This document shows, piece after piece, positions 10,691-20,256 of a stretch of 64,000 nucleotides of DNA. Position numbers and translations under genes: made by a program. Source of the stretch: Candidatus Bathycorpusculum hydrogenotrophicum (GTDB lineage: Archaea > Thermoproteota > Bathyarchaeia > Bathyarchaeales > Bathycorpusculaceae); assembly GCA_009783705.1 (NCBI GenBank), contig WRCX01000005.1:1-64000 (forward strand), given 5' to 3'. Within the stretch, counting starts at the first letter, position 1. Every line of letters starts with the position of its first letter. The notes under the pieces were generated by a model, which was not told the DNA's origin, did not search any database, and saw nothing but the letters and a program-made list of their open reading frames with translations.

Positions 10691-11132
10691 ACAAAATCTC
10701 GCTACCTAACAGAAATTCCCTTTTATTAAACTTATTTTTTAGAAAATTAACAGCCAACAACAAAAATTAATTCAATTTTAGACAATAACAACTAGTTTGA
10801 CAACTATTGGCAAACAGAAACAAATCACAGAAAGAGCAAACCTCAGCACAACCAGGTCTATATCATCTTAAGTTCCGAAAGTGGGATACACCCAACTGGA
10901 ACAGGGTCTTATCTTCAAAATCACGACATAAACTTTGAAACTTCATGTTTGAAACGAAAAGAAAGTATGTTACTCATCTCTAATACACCTATACCATTTC
11001 ATAATCTCAAATAAACTATTCAATTAAACATGCCCAAGAGGGGTAAACCAAGAAAACTGTTCAAAGCATTTTTTACCTCATAAGTCAATATTAACAAAAA
11101 CTGTTTTATAGGAAAAGTTACAAATACCCGTA

Positions 11133-12260
11133 GTGTTAAACGTGAATAAAATTATTCCCTTTATGTTAATTTTCTTTTTCATAAGTGGAACATTTGCAAC
11201 AACGACATTTAATTCTGTTTCAGCTTTAGAATTAGTTGAGGATTCTTGGAATACCAAAACGCCATCTTCCGACCCAGAACGGGTAGGTTTTAGAGTTGTT
11301 GCAGTTGAGGGTAAAATTTATGCTATTGGAGGTTTCCATTATGTTGAAGTACAAAATCCCTTTTACCCTCAATACGGTGAAAGTTATCTTGGCACAAATG
11401 AACAATATGATCCTGTGACTGATACATGGATTACTTTAGCAACTATGCCCACACCTAGAGCTCATTTTGCCATAACAGAGTATCAAGGCAAAATTTACTG
11501 TATAGGCAGTTTACATATGCATAGTTGTGTGGTTGAGGCTTATGATCCAGCTACTGACAGTTGGAGTACTAAAGCTGACCTGCCAGTTTCATTGCCGTAT
11601 CCACATCATACGCAAGCACATGTTGTGAATGACAAACTTTTTGTTAGAACTTTTAACGAGTTGTTTATGTATAATTCCGTTCAGGATTCATGGATTGAAA
11701 AAACCCCAATACACGGAAGTGAACTACGTCACTATGTGACTTCGGTTGTGGTGGATGATAAAATAATAGTTTTTTATCCAGATGCAGTAGATAATACTTA
11801 TGACCAGCCATTTAATGTGAATGTTGCGATTTATGATCCAAAAATGGATGGGTGGAGTGAAGGAAAAACACAGGAAATAGGTCTTGACGGCAGCATTATG
11901 GGTGCTGGAGTAACAACGGGTGTTTATGCGCCTAAAAATGTTTATCTCTTTGGTTCTAACAGGGGGTCACAATTCATCACTTGGGTGTATAATCTTGTAA
12001 AAGATGCTTGGTCAACGGCTAAAGCGGCACCTAATCGACTTTCAGTTTATGGCGTAACCGAGATTGACGATGTTTTATACGTATTTGGGTCTACTGAAAA
12101 TGGTGAAGTAAACATGCAATATGTACCAATTGGGTATGAGCCACGTGGTTATCAGACTTTTCCAACTGGATATGTTGTAGCCATAATAGGCCTAACTGCA
12201 AGTATTGTTATTGTTATAACATCCTTATTTTTCTACACAAAGAGACGAAAAAACAGATAG
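11133..12260 (+). CDS. Kelch-repeat secreted protein with C-terminal TM anchor
   Basis: Signal peptide, repeated YDPxTDxW...GxIYxIGG-type blades, C-terminal TM followed by KRRKNR; GTG start. Confidence 0.82.
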   Translation: MLNVNKIIPFMLIFFFISGTFATTTFNSVSALELVEDSWNTKTPSSDPERVGFRVVAVEGKIYAIGGFHYVEVQNPFYPQYGESYLGTNEQYDPVTDTWITLATMPTPRAHFAITEYQGKIYCIGSLHMHSCVVEAYDPATDSWSTKADLPVSLPYPHHTQAHVVNDKLFVRTFNELFMYNSVQDSWIEKTPIHGSELRHYVTSVVVDDKIIVFYPDAVDNTYDQPFNVNVAIYDPKMDGWSEGKTQEIGLDGSIMGAGVTTGVYAPKNVYLFGSNRGSQFITWVYNLVKDAWSTAKAAPNRLSVYGVTEIDDVLYVFGSTENGEVNMQYVPIGYEPRGYQTFPTGYVVAIIGLTASIVIVITSLFFYTKRRKNR

Positions 12261-12367
12261 TGTATCCGAAAGTGGGACTCACTTGTAAGGTGATGTGTTA
12301 ATGTATATATTGGCGCGGTTAATTATTATTTTTGAGTTTATAGATGTAGTTGTGAGGGGTTATTTGC

Positions 12368-13657
12368 ATGCGTGTAAATGGGCAGGCCAAGTTTAATTTA
12401 CACGGTCAGCGTTTGTGTAGTAGTAAGGTTTTGTCTTTTGTTTTTTTGTTGTTTATAATGTTTGTTTTTTCCTGTTTGGTTTCTATGTTTAGTGCTGTTT
12501 CGCCCTTTGTGTTAGGCGCTTCTAATACTATGGTTAGTAATGAAGCTGAACTTACGGCGGCGGTTAATAATGCGCCATCGGGTGTATCGGTTGTTATTGT
12601 TTTTGATGGCGATATTTCCCTCTCAGAGACGCTTGTTATTTCTGAGGGCAGAAATATTACGTTAACAAGTACTGTTACAGATCAAGGTGGATTTTACAAG
12701 TTAATTGGCACAAAACGTGCTGAAATTGAAAGTGGTTTTTATCCGACTATTTCAGTTCAGAGTGGGGGAGTGTTGAGGCTTGATTGTATTATTGTAACTC
12801 ATGCAAAGGGCGTCATTGGTTGTGGCGTAATGGTTCATCCTAATGGCACTCTTGCCTTGTCTGATGGTGAAATTTCAGATAACACGGGTTGGGGTGTATA
12901 CAATTGTGGTCTTTTTGAGATGATGGGGGGTAGGATTTCGGGTAACACCGCTGGATCGGGGGGAGGCGGAGGTGTACATAATGAGGCGGGGGATTTTGTG
13001 ATGTTGGGGGGTGTAATTTCTGGCAATAGAGCTACCTCGGGTCATGGCGGGGGTGTGTACAACTTTCGAAGTGTATTTAGTTTGTTTAATGGAGTGATTT
13101 CTAATAACTGGGCAAACTCTGAGGGCGGGGGTGTGTATAATTGGGAGAGCAACGTTACTATGTCTGGCGGCGAAATCTCGGGCAATACCGCAGGGTCGGG
13201 GGGGGGTGGTGTGAGTTTTAGAGGCGATAATCTTCGAGTATATACTTTTGAATTATCGGGGGGTACAATTTCGGACAATACCGCTATCGGCCAGGGTGGA
13301 GGCATATCTAACATCCAAGGCGCGGTTACTATGTCTGGCGGCAAGATCTCAGAAAATACTGTTTTACGCTCAGGCAATTTTAAGGGTGCTTCTAGTTATG
13401 GTGGTGGGGTGTATAATTATCTGGGTACTTTCAAATTGGTGGGTGGTGTGATTTCGAGCAACACAGCATCAAACGGCGGGAATGTATATAGCGAAAAAAG
13501 TGAGACATATTATTTTGGTGTAAGAACGGTTGTGATTATTTGGTGTATGCGTGTTGTGTTTGTGACGTTGGGTGTTGTTGTGGCAGTTATGCTCTTTATG
13601 TTCAAAAAAAGACGAAGAACTCAGGGGACAAAAAAATTAAGCATCAACAATGTCTAG
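12368..13657 (+). CDS. Right-handed beta-helix cell-surface protein with C-terminal TM anchor
   Basis: Repeated MSGGEISGNTAGSGGGGV / GGVYN units; N-terminal signal-like segment; C-terminal TM and KKRRRTQG tail. Confidence 0.8.
   Translation: MRVNGQAKFNLHGQRLCSSKVLSFVFLLFIMFVFSCLVSMFSAVSPFVLGASNTMVSNEAELTAAVNNAPSGVSVVIVFDGDISLSETLVISEGRNITLTSTVTDQGGFYKLIGTKRAEIESGFYPTISVQSGGVLRLDCIIVTHAKGVIGCGVMVHPNGTLALSDGEISDNTGWGVYNCGLFEMMGGRISGNTAGSGGGGGVHNEAGDFVMLGGVISGNRATSGHGGGVYNFRSVFSLFNGVISNNWANSEGGGVYNWESNVTMSGGEISGNTAGSGGGGVSFRGDNLRVYTFELSGGTISDNTAIGQGGGISNIQGAVTMSGGKISENTVLRSGNFKGASSYGGGVYNYLGTFKLVGGVISSNTASNGGNVYSEKSETYYFGVRTVVIIWCMRVVFVTLGVVVAVMLFMFKKRRRTQGTKKLSINNV
12838..13490 (+). repeat. 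Degenerate in-frame repeat encoding GGxISxNTAxxxGGGVYN units
   Basis: Multiple related units recur in the translation, e.g. GGRISGNTAGSGGGGGVHN, GGVISGNRATSGHGGGVYN, GGEISGNTAGSGGGGVSF, GGTISDNTAIGQGGGISN. Confidence 0.8.
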
Positions 13658-13734
13658 TTAACTTTGTTTAGTGAGATACTAGGTCTAAATACTCAGGTAC
13701 AACACGCCAAGTTTTTGTTATAAAAACAGAAGGG

Positions 13735-13941
13735 TTAGTCTTCTTCTATGTTTAGAAGGAATTCTATGATTCGGCCTAGCTGTTTTGCTGTGATTAAGTC
13801 GATGGCTTGTTCTTCGTCGATGTTTAGAAGAGGGTTATCGGTTTGCATAGTAGAAGTATTGGCTACTTTTGCTTTAACACTATCTGCTTTGTTACTTCGA
13901 AGTTCGAAGTAACGGCTCAACACATAGAACACATTTAACAT
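13735..13941 (-). CDS. Hypothetical small protein (start uncertain; possible internal start near MQTDNPLL)
   Basis: 68 aa ORF with plausible amphipathic C-terminal region; no family recognised. Confidence 0.35.
   Translation of the reverse strand: MLNVFYVLSRYFELRSNKADSVKAKVANTSTMQTDNPLLNIDEEQAIDLITAKQLGRIIEFLLNIEED
13891..13913. promoter_or_regulatory. Perfect 11-bp inverted repeat, operator-like
   Basis: GTTACTTCGAA-G-TTCGAAGTAAC read directly. Confidence 0.5.
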
Positions 13942-14069
13942 TTTTATGCAAATTTAACGAATAAACAGTCATATAGACCACATGCAAGTAAACAACAAAA
14001 CATGTTTTTCATGGAAGACCCCCTGAAAACAAGCAAAAGTTATATTGCCAATCCACCTAAAATACAATC

Positions 14070-14345
14070 ATGTCAGTCAAAGTCCACTGTTGCCACATAC
14101 TGGTCAAAACCCTAACAGAAGCCACCGCAGTAAAAACCCGCCTCGATAAAGGCGAAAAATTCGGCGACATCGCCAAACAGGTTTCATTATGCCCATCAGG
14201 CAAAAAAGGCGGAGACCTAGGCACCTTCACAAGAGGCAAAATGGTTAAAGAATTTGAAAAAGCCGCATTTGAACTCCAAAAAGGTCAAATCTCAAACCCA
14301 ATCAAAACCGCATACGGCTACCACATAATAAAACGCATAGAATAA
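14070..14345 (+). CDS. Parvulin-type peptidyl-prolyl cis-trans isomerase
   Basis: HCCHILVKTLTEA...FGDIAKQVSLCPSGKKGGDLGTFTRGKMVKEFEKAAFELQKGQISNPIKTAYGYHIIK. Confidence 0.93.
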   Translation: MSVKVHCCHILVKTLTEATAVKTRLDKGEKFGDIAKQVSLCPSGKKGGDLGTFTRGKMVKEFEKAAFELQKGQISNPIKTAYGYHIIKRIE

Positions 14346-14577
14346 CAAACAACCACACCTCTTATCCACAGGCTAAAGTAGCTCTTTTTAAAATCATCAA
14401 TAACAAACCAACACACACAAACAAACACATATCACAAATTTACTAACAACCCAAAAAGAACCAGAAGCTATATTCATTAAACTCTGCAGGTCCAAACTGC
14501 AAACATGCACTTGCGAAAGTCATATAAGAGTTTAGAGTTAACTTGAGGTGTATTCAACTAATTTTGAGTTGAGCTAA

Positions 14578-15768
14578 ATGACTAAAATCAGTCTTAAAGA
14601 GGGAATCAGCTGGGTCGGCGTAGTTGACTGGAACATACGAGACTTCCACGATTATGTAACATCCTGCGGTAGCAGCTATAACGCCTATCTAGTACAAGAT
14701 GAAAAAACTGCACTAATAGACACCGTAAAAGCAACATTTTGCAATGAATTAATCACACACATCTCAGAATTAACCCCCCTTGAAAAAATCGACTACATCA
14801 TAGTCAACCATGTAGAGATGGATCATTCAAGCGGCCTACCCATCATCGCTAAACTCGCTAAAAACGCCAAGATCTACGCCACCGCACGAGGCAAAGAAGA
14901 ACTCATCAAACACTACGGAACAGAATTCGAACGCGTCGAAATTGTAAAAACAGGTGACAAAATCAGCCTAGGCAAAAAAACACTCACTTTTCTTGAGGCC
15001 CCAATGCTACACTGGCCCGATAGCATGTTCACCTACGTAATTGAAGACAAAGTTCTAATGCCCAACGACGCCTTTGGACAACACCTTGCCAGCTCAGGCC
15101 ACTTTGATGATGAAGTTGACCAAGTAGTTCTAATGAAAGAAGCCATAACCTACTACAGCAACATTCTCACCCCATTTGCACCACTTATCGTTAAGAAAAT
15201 CCAAGAGGTCATTGACATGAAACTTCCCATTGACATCATCGCACCCAGCCATGGTATCATCTGGCGCAAAGATCCCGTGAAAATCATCAATGCCTACATA
15301 GAATGGGCAACCGGCAAAACCGTGAAACCAAAAGTAGCCATAGTCTTTGATACCATGTGGGACAGCACCAACAAAATGGCCCGAGCCATCGGCGATGGTA
15401 TAGCAAGCCAAGGCGTTGAAGCCAAACTGTTTAAACTCCGATGCACCGAAAACACAGAGATAGTCACCGAAATCACCGACTCAAAAATAGTCTTAGTAGG
15501 ATCACCCACACTCAACAACGGCATGTTCCCCTCAGTAGGCATGTTTCTCACCTACATCACCGGACTAAAACCCAAAGGCAAACTATGGGGCTTCTTTGGC
15601 TCATATGGCTGGGGCGGAGGCGCCATACGAAATATGACAAAGATGACAAAAGAAGCAGGCTTTGAAGTTATAGAACCCAGTATCGAATTAAAATGGGTCC
15701 CAACAGAAGAAGAAATCAAAAAATGCTTCGACTATGGCGTACAAATCGCCCAAAAAGCCAAAACCTAA
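14578..15768 (+). CDS. FprA-type flavodiiron protein (A-type flavoprotein)
   Basis: Metallo-beta-lactamase diiron motif NHVEMDHSSGLP plus C-terminal flavodoxin domain (VAIVFDTMWDSTNKMARAIGDG; GSYGWGGGA). Confidence 0.92.
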   Translation: MTKISLKEGISWVGVVDWNIRDFHDYVTSCGSSYNAYLVQDEKTALIDTVKATFCNELITHISELTPLEKIDYIIVNHVEMDHSSGLPIIAKLAKNAKIYATARGKEELIKHYGTEFERVEIVKTGDKISLGKKTLTFLEAPMLHWPDSMFTYVIEDKVLMPNDAFGQHLASSGHFDDEVDQVVLMKEAITYYSNILTPFAPLIVKKIQEVIDMKLPIDIIAPSHGIIWRKDPVKIINAYIEWATGKTVKPKVAIVFDTMWDSTNKMARAIGDGIASQGVEAKLFKLRCTENTEIVTEITDSKIVLVGSPTLNNGMFPSVGMFLTYITGLKPKGKLWGFFGSYGWGGGAIRNMTKMTKEAGFEVIEPSIELKWVPTEEEIKKCFDYGVQIAQKAKT

Positions 15769-15822
15769 CCCTTCCCATTTTTGAATTTAAGCCACCATTT
15801 ATAGATTCTAACAACAATAAAC

Positions 15823-15859
15823 AAGGGAGCACAGCCAAAAAGAGAGATGAGGCTCCCTT
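15823..15859. terminator. Hairpin between convergent genes
   Basis: AAGGGAGC ... GCTCCCTT, 8-bp perfect arms, 21-nt loop, between the convergent 3' ends at 15768 and 15869. Confidence 0.4.
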
Positions 15860-15868
15860 TGGTATCTG

Positions 15869-16789
15869 TTAGGGTTTGGAGTTCATCATTAGATCTTTTT
15901 CATATACCAGCCCATCTCGGGCACCCATTTTTGTCACGCTTCTGGAGGCGACAAAATTGCCCAATCGACCGCATTCAAAGATAGATTTGTTGTGGATCAA
16001 ACCGTAGAGAAAACCTGCGTTAAAAGCATCGCCTGCACCGGTTGTGTCAGTAACGGGAACTTTGAAAGGCTCGATGGTGCGTTTATCGGTTCCATTTGTT
16101 ACATAGCAACCTTTGGCTCCGAGTTTAACTACTACGATTTTAACACCCATCTGCAAAAGCAACTCGGCACCTTTGGGAACATCGGTCTCGCCTGTGAGAA
16201 GCTCAAGCTCTGCCAAGTTAGGCATCATAACATAGCTGTTTTGAATTAGGGGTTCTAGTGCCGCTAAACCCTTTTGAACATAGAGAACACCAGGATCAAA
16301 ACTGACTTTGACACTATCCGGTAGAAAGCTCATGAGTTTTTTTTGGGTTCGAAAAGATTTATCGCCAACAAAGGAAGTCAAATGAAGGAATTGGGTATTG
16401 GTGATATAGTTTGCTTGCAACTCGCGGAATTCAATGTTATCATTAACACCGGGGTTTATGTAGAGAGCCCGGGCACCTTTTTTGTCCACAAAACCCAGAC
16501 AGATGCCGCTTTTGCCTTTGGGAGAGCGTATTATACCGTCTGTGTTAATCCCCTCGGTTGTGAAACAGTTTATTTGGAGATTACCTTGGTGATCATCGGC
16601 GACTTTGCCGATAAATCCCACTTTGCAACCTAGGCGTGCCAAGCCAACAGTGGTGTTGGCTGCTGAGCCACCGCAAGCTTCGGTGGAGTCATGGATAAAG
16701 CTCTCATTGTCAGCCCCTGCAATTTTATCCACTTTTAGCAGGGTATCGACATTTAGTGCTCCAAACCCAATAACATCAAAGCGGGTCAT
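15869..16789 (-). CDS. PfkB family carbohydrate/nucleoside kinase
   Basis: GFGALNVDTLLKVD; GGSAANTTVGLARLG; C-terminal DTTGAGDAFNAGFLYG. Confidence 0.9.
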   Translation of the reverse strand: MTRFDVIGFGALNVDTLLKVDKIAGADNESFIHDSTEACGGSAANTTVGLARLGCKVGFIGKVADDHQGNLQINCFTTEGINTDGIIRSPKGKSGICLGFVDKKGARALYINPGVNDNIEFRELQANYITNTQFLHLTSFVGDKSFRTQKKLMSFLPDSVKVSFDPGVLYVQKGLAALEPLIQNSYVMMPNLAELELLTGETDVPKGAELLLQMGVKIVVVKLGAKGCYVTNGTDKRTIEPFKVPVTDTTGAGDAFNAGFLYGLIHNKSIFECGRLGNFVASRSVTKMGARDGLVYEKDLMMNSKP

Positions 16790-17694
16790 TGGAAAACCTC
16801 CCGAAGGGGGATTTTGTACTGACCTAGTTTACCCTCATAGTTGCCAGCTGAAATACGCACGACACCTTCGATGTCTAATATAGCCTCAATACCTGCTTTG
16901 GTTGCAGCTTTGAGTGCCTCCACTGAGACCCCGTCATAGACGACCTCGGCGATGTAGCCTACACCGTCGGGCACTTTGGATTTGTCACCTAACTTTGTTT
17001 TAAGAGAGGGACAGAAGTAGTGGTTGGTTGTGGGGCCGATTTGGGGAAAGTTTGTTTCGGGTTTACTGCCCGCTGAGCAGATATCAAAAGTTGTAACAAC
17101 ACCATCAATGTGGTGGATGGCATCTATGGCTTGGGCGCCGGCTTGTTTGAGGGCTTCTTTGGTTGTGGACATAAACCAAATGTTGCCGCCCATTACACCT
17201 CGTGCGTAGCCGATATAGCGCTCAATAACAAAGTCGGGGACCATCAAGGGAACCACAATGACGTCTCTGTTGTGGCGTTTTTCGACCCATTCATATCCGT
17301 CGCCACAGTGTCCTATGCGTTCCATCATATCCATTTTGCCCTCGGCATCTGGCAGGGCGTCATAGACTGCAGTGAAGGGTTTGACAAGTATGTCTTGGCG
17401 GATGCGGTAGCTGAGTTCTTTTTCAAATTTTTCTACGGATTGAGCGAAGTCTTTTTTGGCATTGATTTCGCCCCAGAGCTGCAATATAGCACCAACTCGA
17501 CCGTCAGGGGTTTGTTCTGGGTTGAGGTAGCGTTCTACGCCGCCCTCGGTTCTGCCAATTACCACTGAGGGGGTTGCGGTAGCATCAGAGGCGGCTTTGC
17601 AGAGAGTTTCCACATCATCTGCGGTTATAATTATGCGGCAATAGATGCCGGAAAATGCTTCTATGAAAGTATCATCGATTTTTTTATTCATCAT
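16786..17694 (-). CDS. ftr: Formylmethanofuran--tetrahydromethanopterin N-formyltransferase
   Basis: Full-length Ftr-like sequence (IDDTFIEAFSGIYCRIIITADD...GRTEGGVERYL...TPDGRVGAILQLWG). Confidence 0.92.
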   Translation of the reverse strand: MMNKKIDDTFIEAFSGIYCRIIITADDVETLCKAASDATATPSVVIGRTEGGVERYLNPEQTPDGRVGAILQLWGEINAKKDFAQSVEKFEKELSYRIRQDILVKPFTAVYDALPDAEGKMDMMERIGHCGDGYEWVEKRHNRDVIVVPLMVPDFVIERYIGYARGVMGGNIWFMSTTKEALKQAGAQAIDAIHHIDGVVTTFDICSAGSKPETNFPQIGPTTNHYFCPSLKTKLGDKSKVPDGVGYIAEVVYDGVSVEALKAATKAGIEAILDIEGVVRISAGNYEGKLGQYKIPLREVFQ

Positions 17695-18801
17695 CTATCC
17701 TAGTCTCCCAATTTTTTCTCCACGGATTTTTTCTCTAAATGCACAGCTTTGCTGTGCGATTTTTTCTATGTTTTTAGGTGTTATTATTTGGACTTCAGGC
17801 AATGTATCAGGGTAAACTGTGATTGGATGGTTTAGCATACCAACCAGGGGACTGTTTTTATCAAGTAAGGTTTTGCACCAAAATCCAATATATTTGTTTA
17901 GCAGGTTTTTTTTGCTGGTGGTTTGGTAGAATAATTGAGCAAGTGCGGCAGTTGCAAGTGTACTTTCTGAGAGCACTGCGACTTGGGCGTTTGCTATTGC
18001 ATAAATGTTTCCGTTAAAAGAGACTGCTAAACCGCCTGATTGCCGAACTAATCGGAAGGCGTCTACATCGGTTATGCTGTCACCGACATACATTACATTT
18101 GAGAGTTGGGCACCGGATCGTTTGGCGGCATCGCAAATGGCTTGGGCTTTTTGGGGTCCTCCAACTGTAACCACTTCTGTGAGTAGTTTACCGGCGTTGG
18201 TTTTTGGAAGTTCAACCTCAAAAATTTCATCTAAGCGTCGGATTGTTGTTTGGTCCGTTGCTGAGAAATCTTTTAGGGATACAGCGTAGGGTGGAATTGT
18301 GATTTTGGGCATCTGGGCTATTTCTTGAGCGAGTTCTTTTAGGAGGGTTTGTTCTTGGGGGCTGATGGGGTATTTGTCGAGATTGACTTTTGTGCAATAA
18401 GTGTTTTTGTAGGGGAAGTTTATGGTTTTGCAGAGGGCTTTTATGTAGTGTTCGTAGCTGGTGCTGACGATAAAGACCTCGGCGATGTCATTTATGAAGC
18501 TCAATGTATCGGTGATGTGGGGTAGAAGGGTAACGTTTTTGGTGCAGAATTCTTCGAGTTGTTTGTCTGTGAGGTTGTATGCTTTAAAGAAGGGCAGAAT
18601 TAAGCGAAGTGTGTTGCCTGCGGAGTAGTTGGGTCTGTGGAGATTGTCTGCTAGCACATCGTCATAGCAGCTTAGGTTAGAAAAGAGGGCTGAGCCGTTT
18701 GGGATAAAATGTGCGGCTAATTCGTAGGCGTTATCATTTTTTGAGATGGGCCCCTCACAGTCAGAAATCACGAGGTATTTGGGAGGGTGGGGTGGTTTCA
18801 T
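17695..18801 (-). CDS. HAD-superfamily phosphatase-like protein (EhaR-like)
   Basis: VISDCEGPISKNDNAYELA start and NVMYVGDSITDVDAF motif. Confidence 0.72.
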   Translation of the reverse strand: MKPPHPPKYLVISDCEGPISKNDNAYELAAHFIPNGSALFSNLSCYDDVLADNLHRPNYSAGNTLRLILPFFKAYNLTDKQLEEFCTKNVTLLPHITDTLSFINDIAEVFIVSTSYEHYIKALCKTINFPYKNTYCTKVNLDKYPISPQEQTLLKELAQEIAQMPKITIPPYAVSLKDFSATDQTTIRRLDEIFEVELPKTNAGKLLTEVVTVGGPQKAQAICDAAKRSGAQLSNVMYVGDSITDVDAFRLVRQSGGLAVSFNGNIYAIANAQVAVLSESTLATAALAQLFYQTTSKKNLLNKYIGFWCKTLLDKNSPLVGMLNHPITVYPDTLPEVQIITPKNIEKIAQQSCAFREKIRGEKIGRLG

Positions 18802-20207
18802 CGGCGTAGTTGCTCCAGGTTTTGGATGCTTTTTGTGATGTGTTCTTTAGCGGCTATATCGGTGCGGTTCCATAATGCGCCGCCAGTGATGGTTTTTGCG
18901 CCTTCTTGGCTGATTTGGCGGGCTTCTTCTATGGAGTCGCCGATGCCAAGAATGCCAATTGCGCGAGATTTAAGAGCGTAGGTTTGGCCGTTTTGGATTT
19001 CCATAGAGCCGGGGTAGATGCGGATTTTGTCACCGTACTTTTGGGTGAGAACTTGGGCTTTTGTTAGGTCAACTGGTGTGCCGATGTCGGCTTTGTTTAT
19101 CTTGTCTGAATGTAGGGTGGAATAGCCGCCGTAATCAGGGGGCACTTTGTAGGTTAGAACCGTTGCGGCTTTTTGAGTTGCAACGTCTCGCAGGGTGCCC
19201 TCTATCATGCGGTAGCAGGTGTCGACAAAGTCATCTTTTAGGATGGGGAGTAAATTCATGATTTCGGGGTCGCCGGGGCGGCTGTTGATTTCTAGGATTT
19301 TTATACCCTTGGCGGTGTGCATAAATGCGAGATAGAGGGGTACGCCGCGTAGGGCGGTGTTATCGGGGATTTTCTTTTTCCAGCCCTCAAAGACGCTTTG
19401 GGCTAAGGAGAGTTCTGCTTCGCGGTCGGCGGCTGTGAGGAAGGGAAGGTAGTCTTTTTGGTCTTTGTATGAGCCCATGCCGCCTGTGTTGGGGCCTTGG
19501 TCGTTGTCAAAGGCGCGTTTGTAGTCGCGGGTGTCGGGGAGGGAGATGAAGTGTTCGCCGTCGCAAAAGCCCATGCAGCTGGATTCTTCGCCGGGCACTT
19601 TTTCTTCGATGATAACAGAGTTAGATTTGAAACTGGAGAGGAAATGCTCAAAGAGTTGTTCTCGGGTTGTGAAATGATCGCCCCAGACTCCGACGCCTTT
19701 GCCCAGAGCAGGTTTGTCGGGTTTAACAACGGCGTTATTGTCAAGGTCGTCAAGCCATTTGTAGACATCGGCTTTTGCATCTGTGGGGGCGGGGTAGTCT
19801 TGGGGGTTGAAAACTTTGAACCGGGGATTGGCTTGGGGCGCGATCTCTTCAAAGAGGATACGCTGCGCCACTTTGCTTTCCTCAATTGCATATGCTTTTT
19901 TGGGGCAGATAACTGGGATGTGGGTTTTTTCCTCGATTAAGTCGCGGATACCTTTGATGATGGGAGTTTCTGAACCTACTAAAACAAAGTCTAGGTGGTC
20001 CTTGTTTGCCATTGCAAAATGACAGATATCGTCGATATCTAGACTTGGAATAACCACGTGTTTGGCGGCGTGTTTAACGTTGAAGGGATTACATTGTTTA
20101 TCGGCAATGTAGAGTTCAACTTTGTGGTTTGGACTTCTTAGAAGCGCGTCTGCCATGGCGACTTCTCGTGCACCATAGGAAACTAGCAAGACACCCGTTT
20201 TTTCCAA
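18798..20207 (-). CDS. purD: Phosphoribosylamine--glycine ligase (PurD-like ATP-grasp)
   Basis: VLLVSYGAREVAMADALLRS; ATP-grasp motifs VVKPDKPALGKGVGVW and NTGGMGSY; ILEINSRPGDPEIMNLLP. Confidence 0.85.
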   Translation of the reverse strand: MEKTGVLLVSYGAREVAMADALLRSPNHKVELYIADKQCNPFNVKHAAKHVVIPSLDIDDICHFAMANKDHLDFVLVGSETPIIKGIRDLIEEKTHIPVICPKKAYAIEESKVAQRILFEEIAPQANPRFKVFNPQDYPAPTDAKADVYKWLDDLDNNAVVKPDKPALGKGVGVWGDHFTTREQLFEHFLSSFKSNSVIIEEKVPGEESSCMGFCDGEHFISLPDTRDYKRAFDNDQGPNTGGMGSYKDQKDYLPFLTAADREAELSLAQSVFEGWKKKIPDNTALRGVPLYLAFMHTAKGIKILEINSRPGDPEIMNLLPILKDDFVDTCYRMIEGTLRDVATQKAATVLTYKVPPDYGGYSTLHSDKINKADIGTPVDLTKAQVLTQKYGDKIRIYPGSMEIQNGQTYALKSRAIGILGIGDSIEEARQISQEGAKTITGGALWNRTDIAAKEHITKSIQNLEQLRR

Positions 20208-20256
20208 TCAGATACCACCGTTATAACCTATTTTGTGATGGAACGCTTAATAGCAG

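Noticed and set aside
12835-13377. Antisense Pro-rich ORFs under the beta-helix gene
   Set aside because: Their PPP-rich repeats are the reverse-strand reading of Gly-rich repeat codons.
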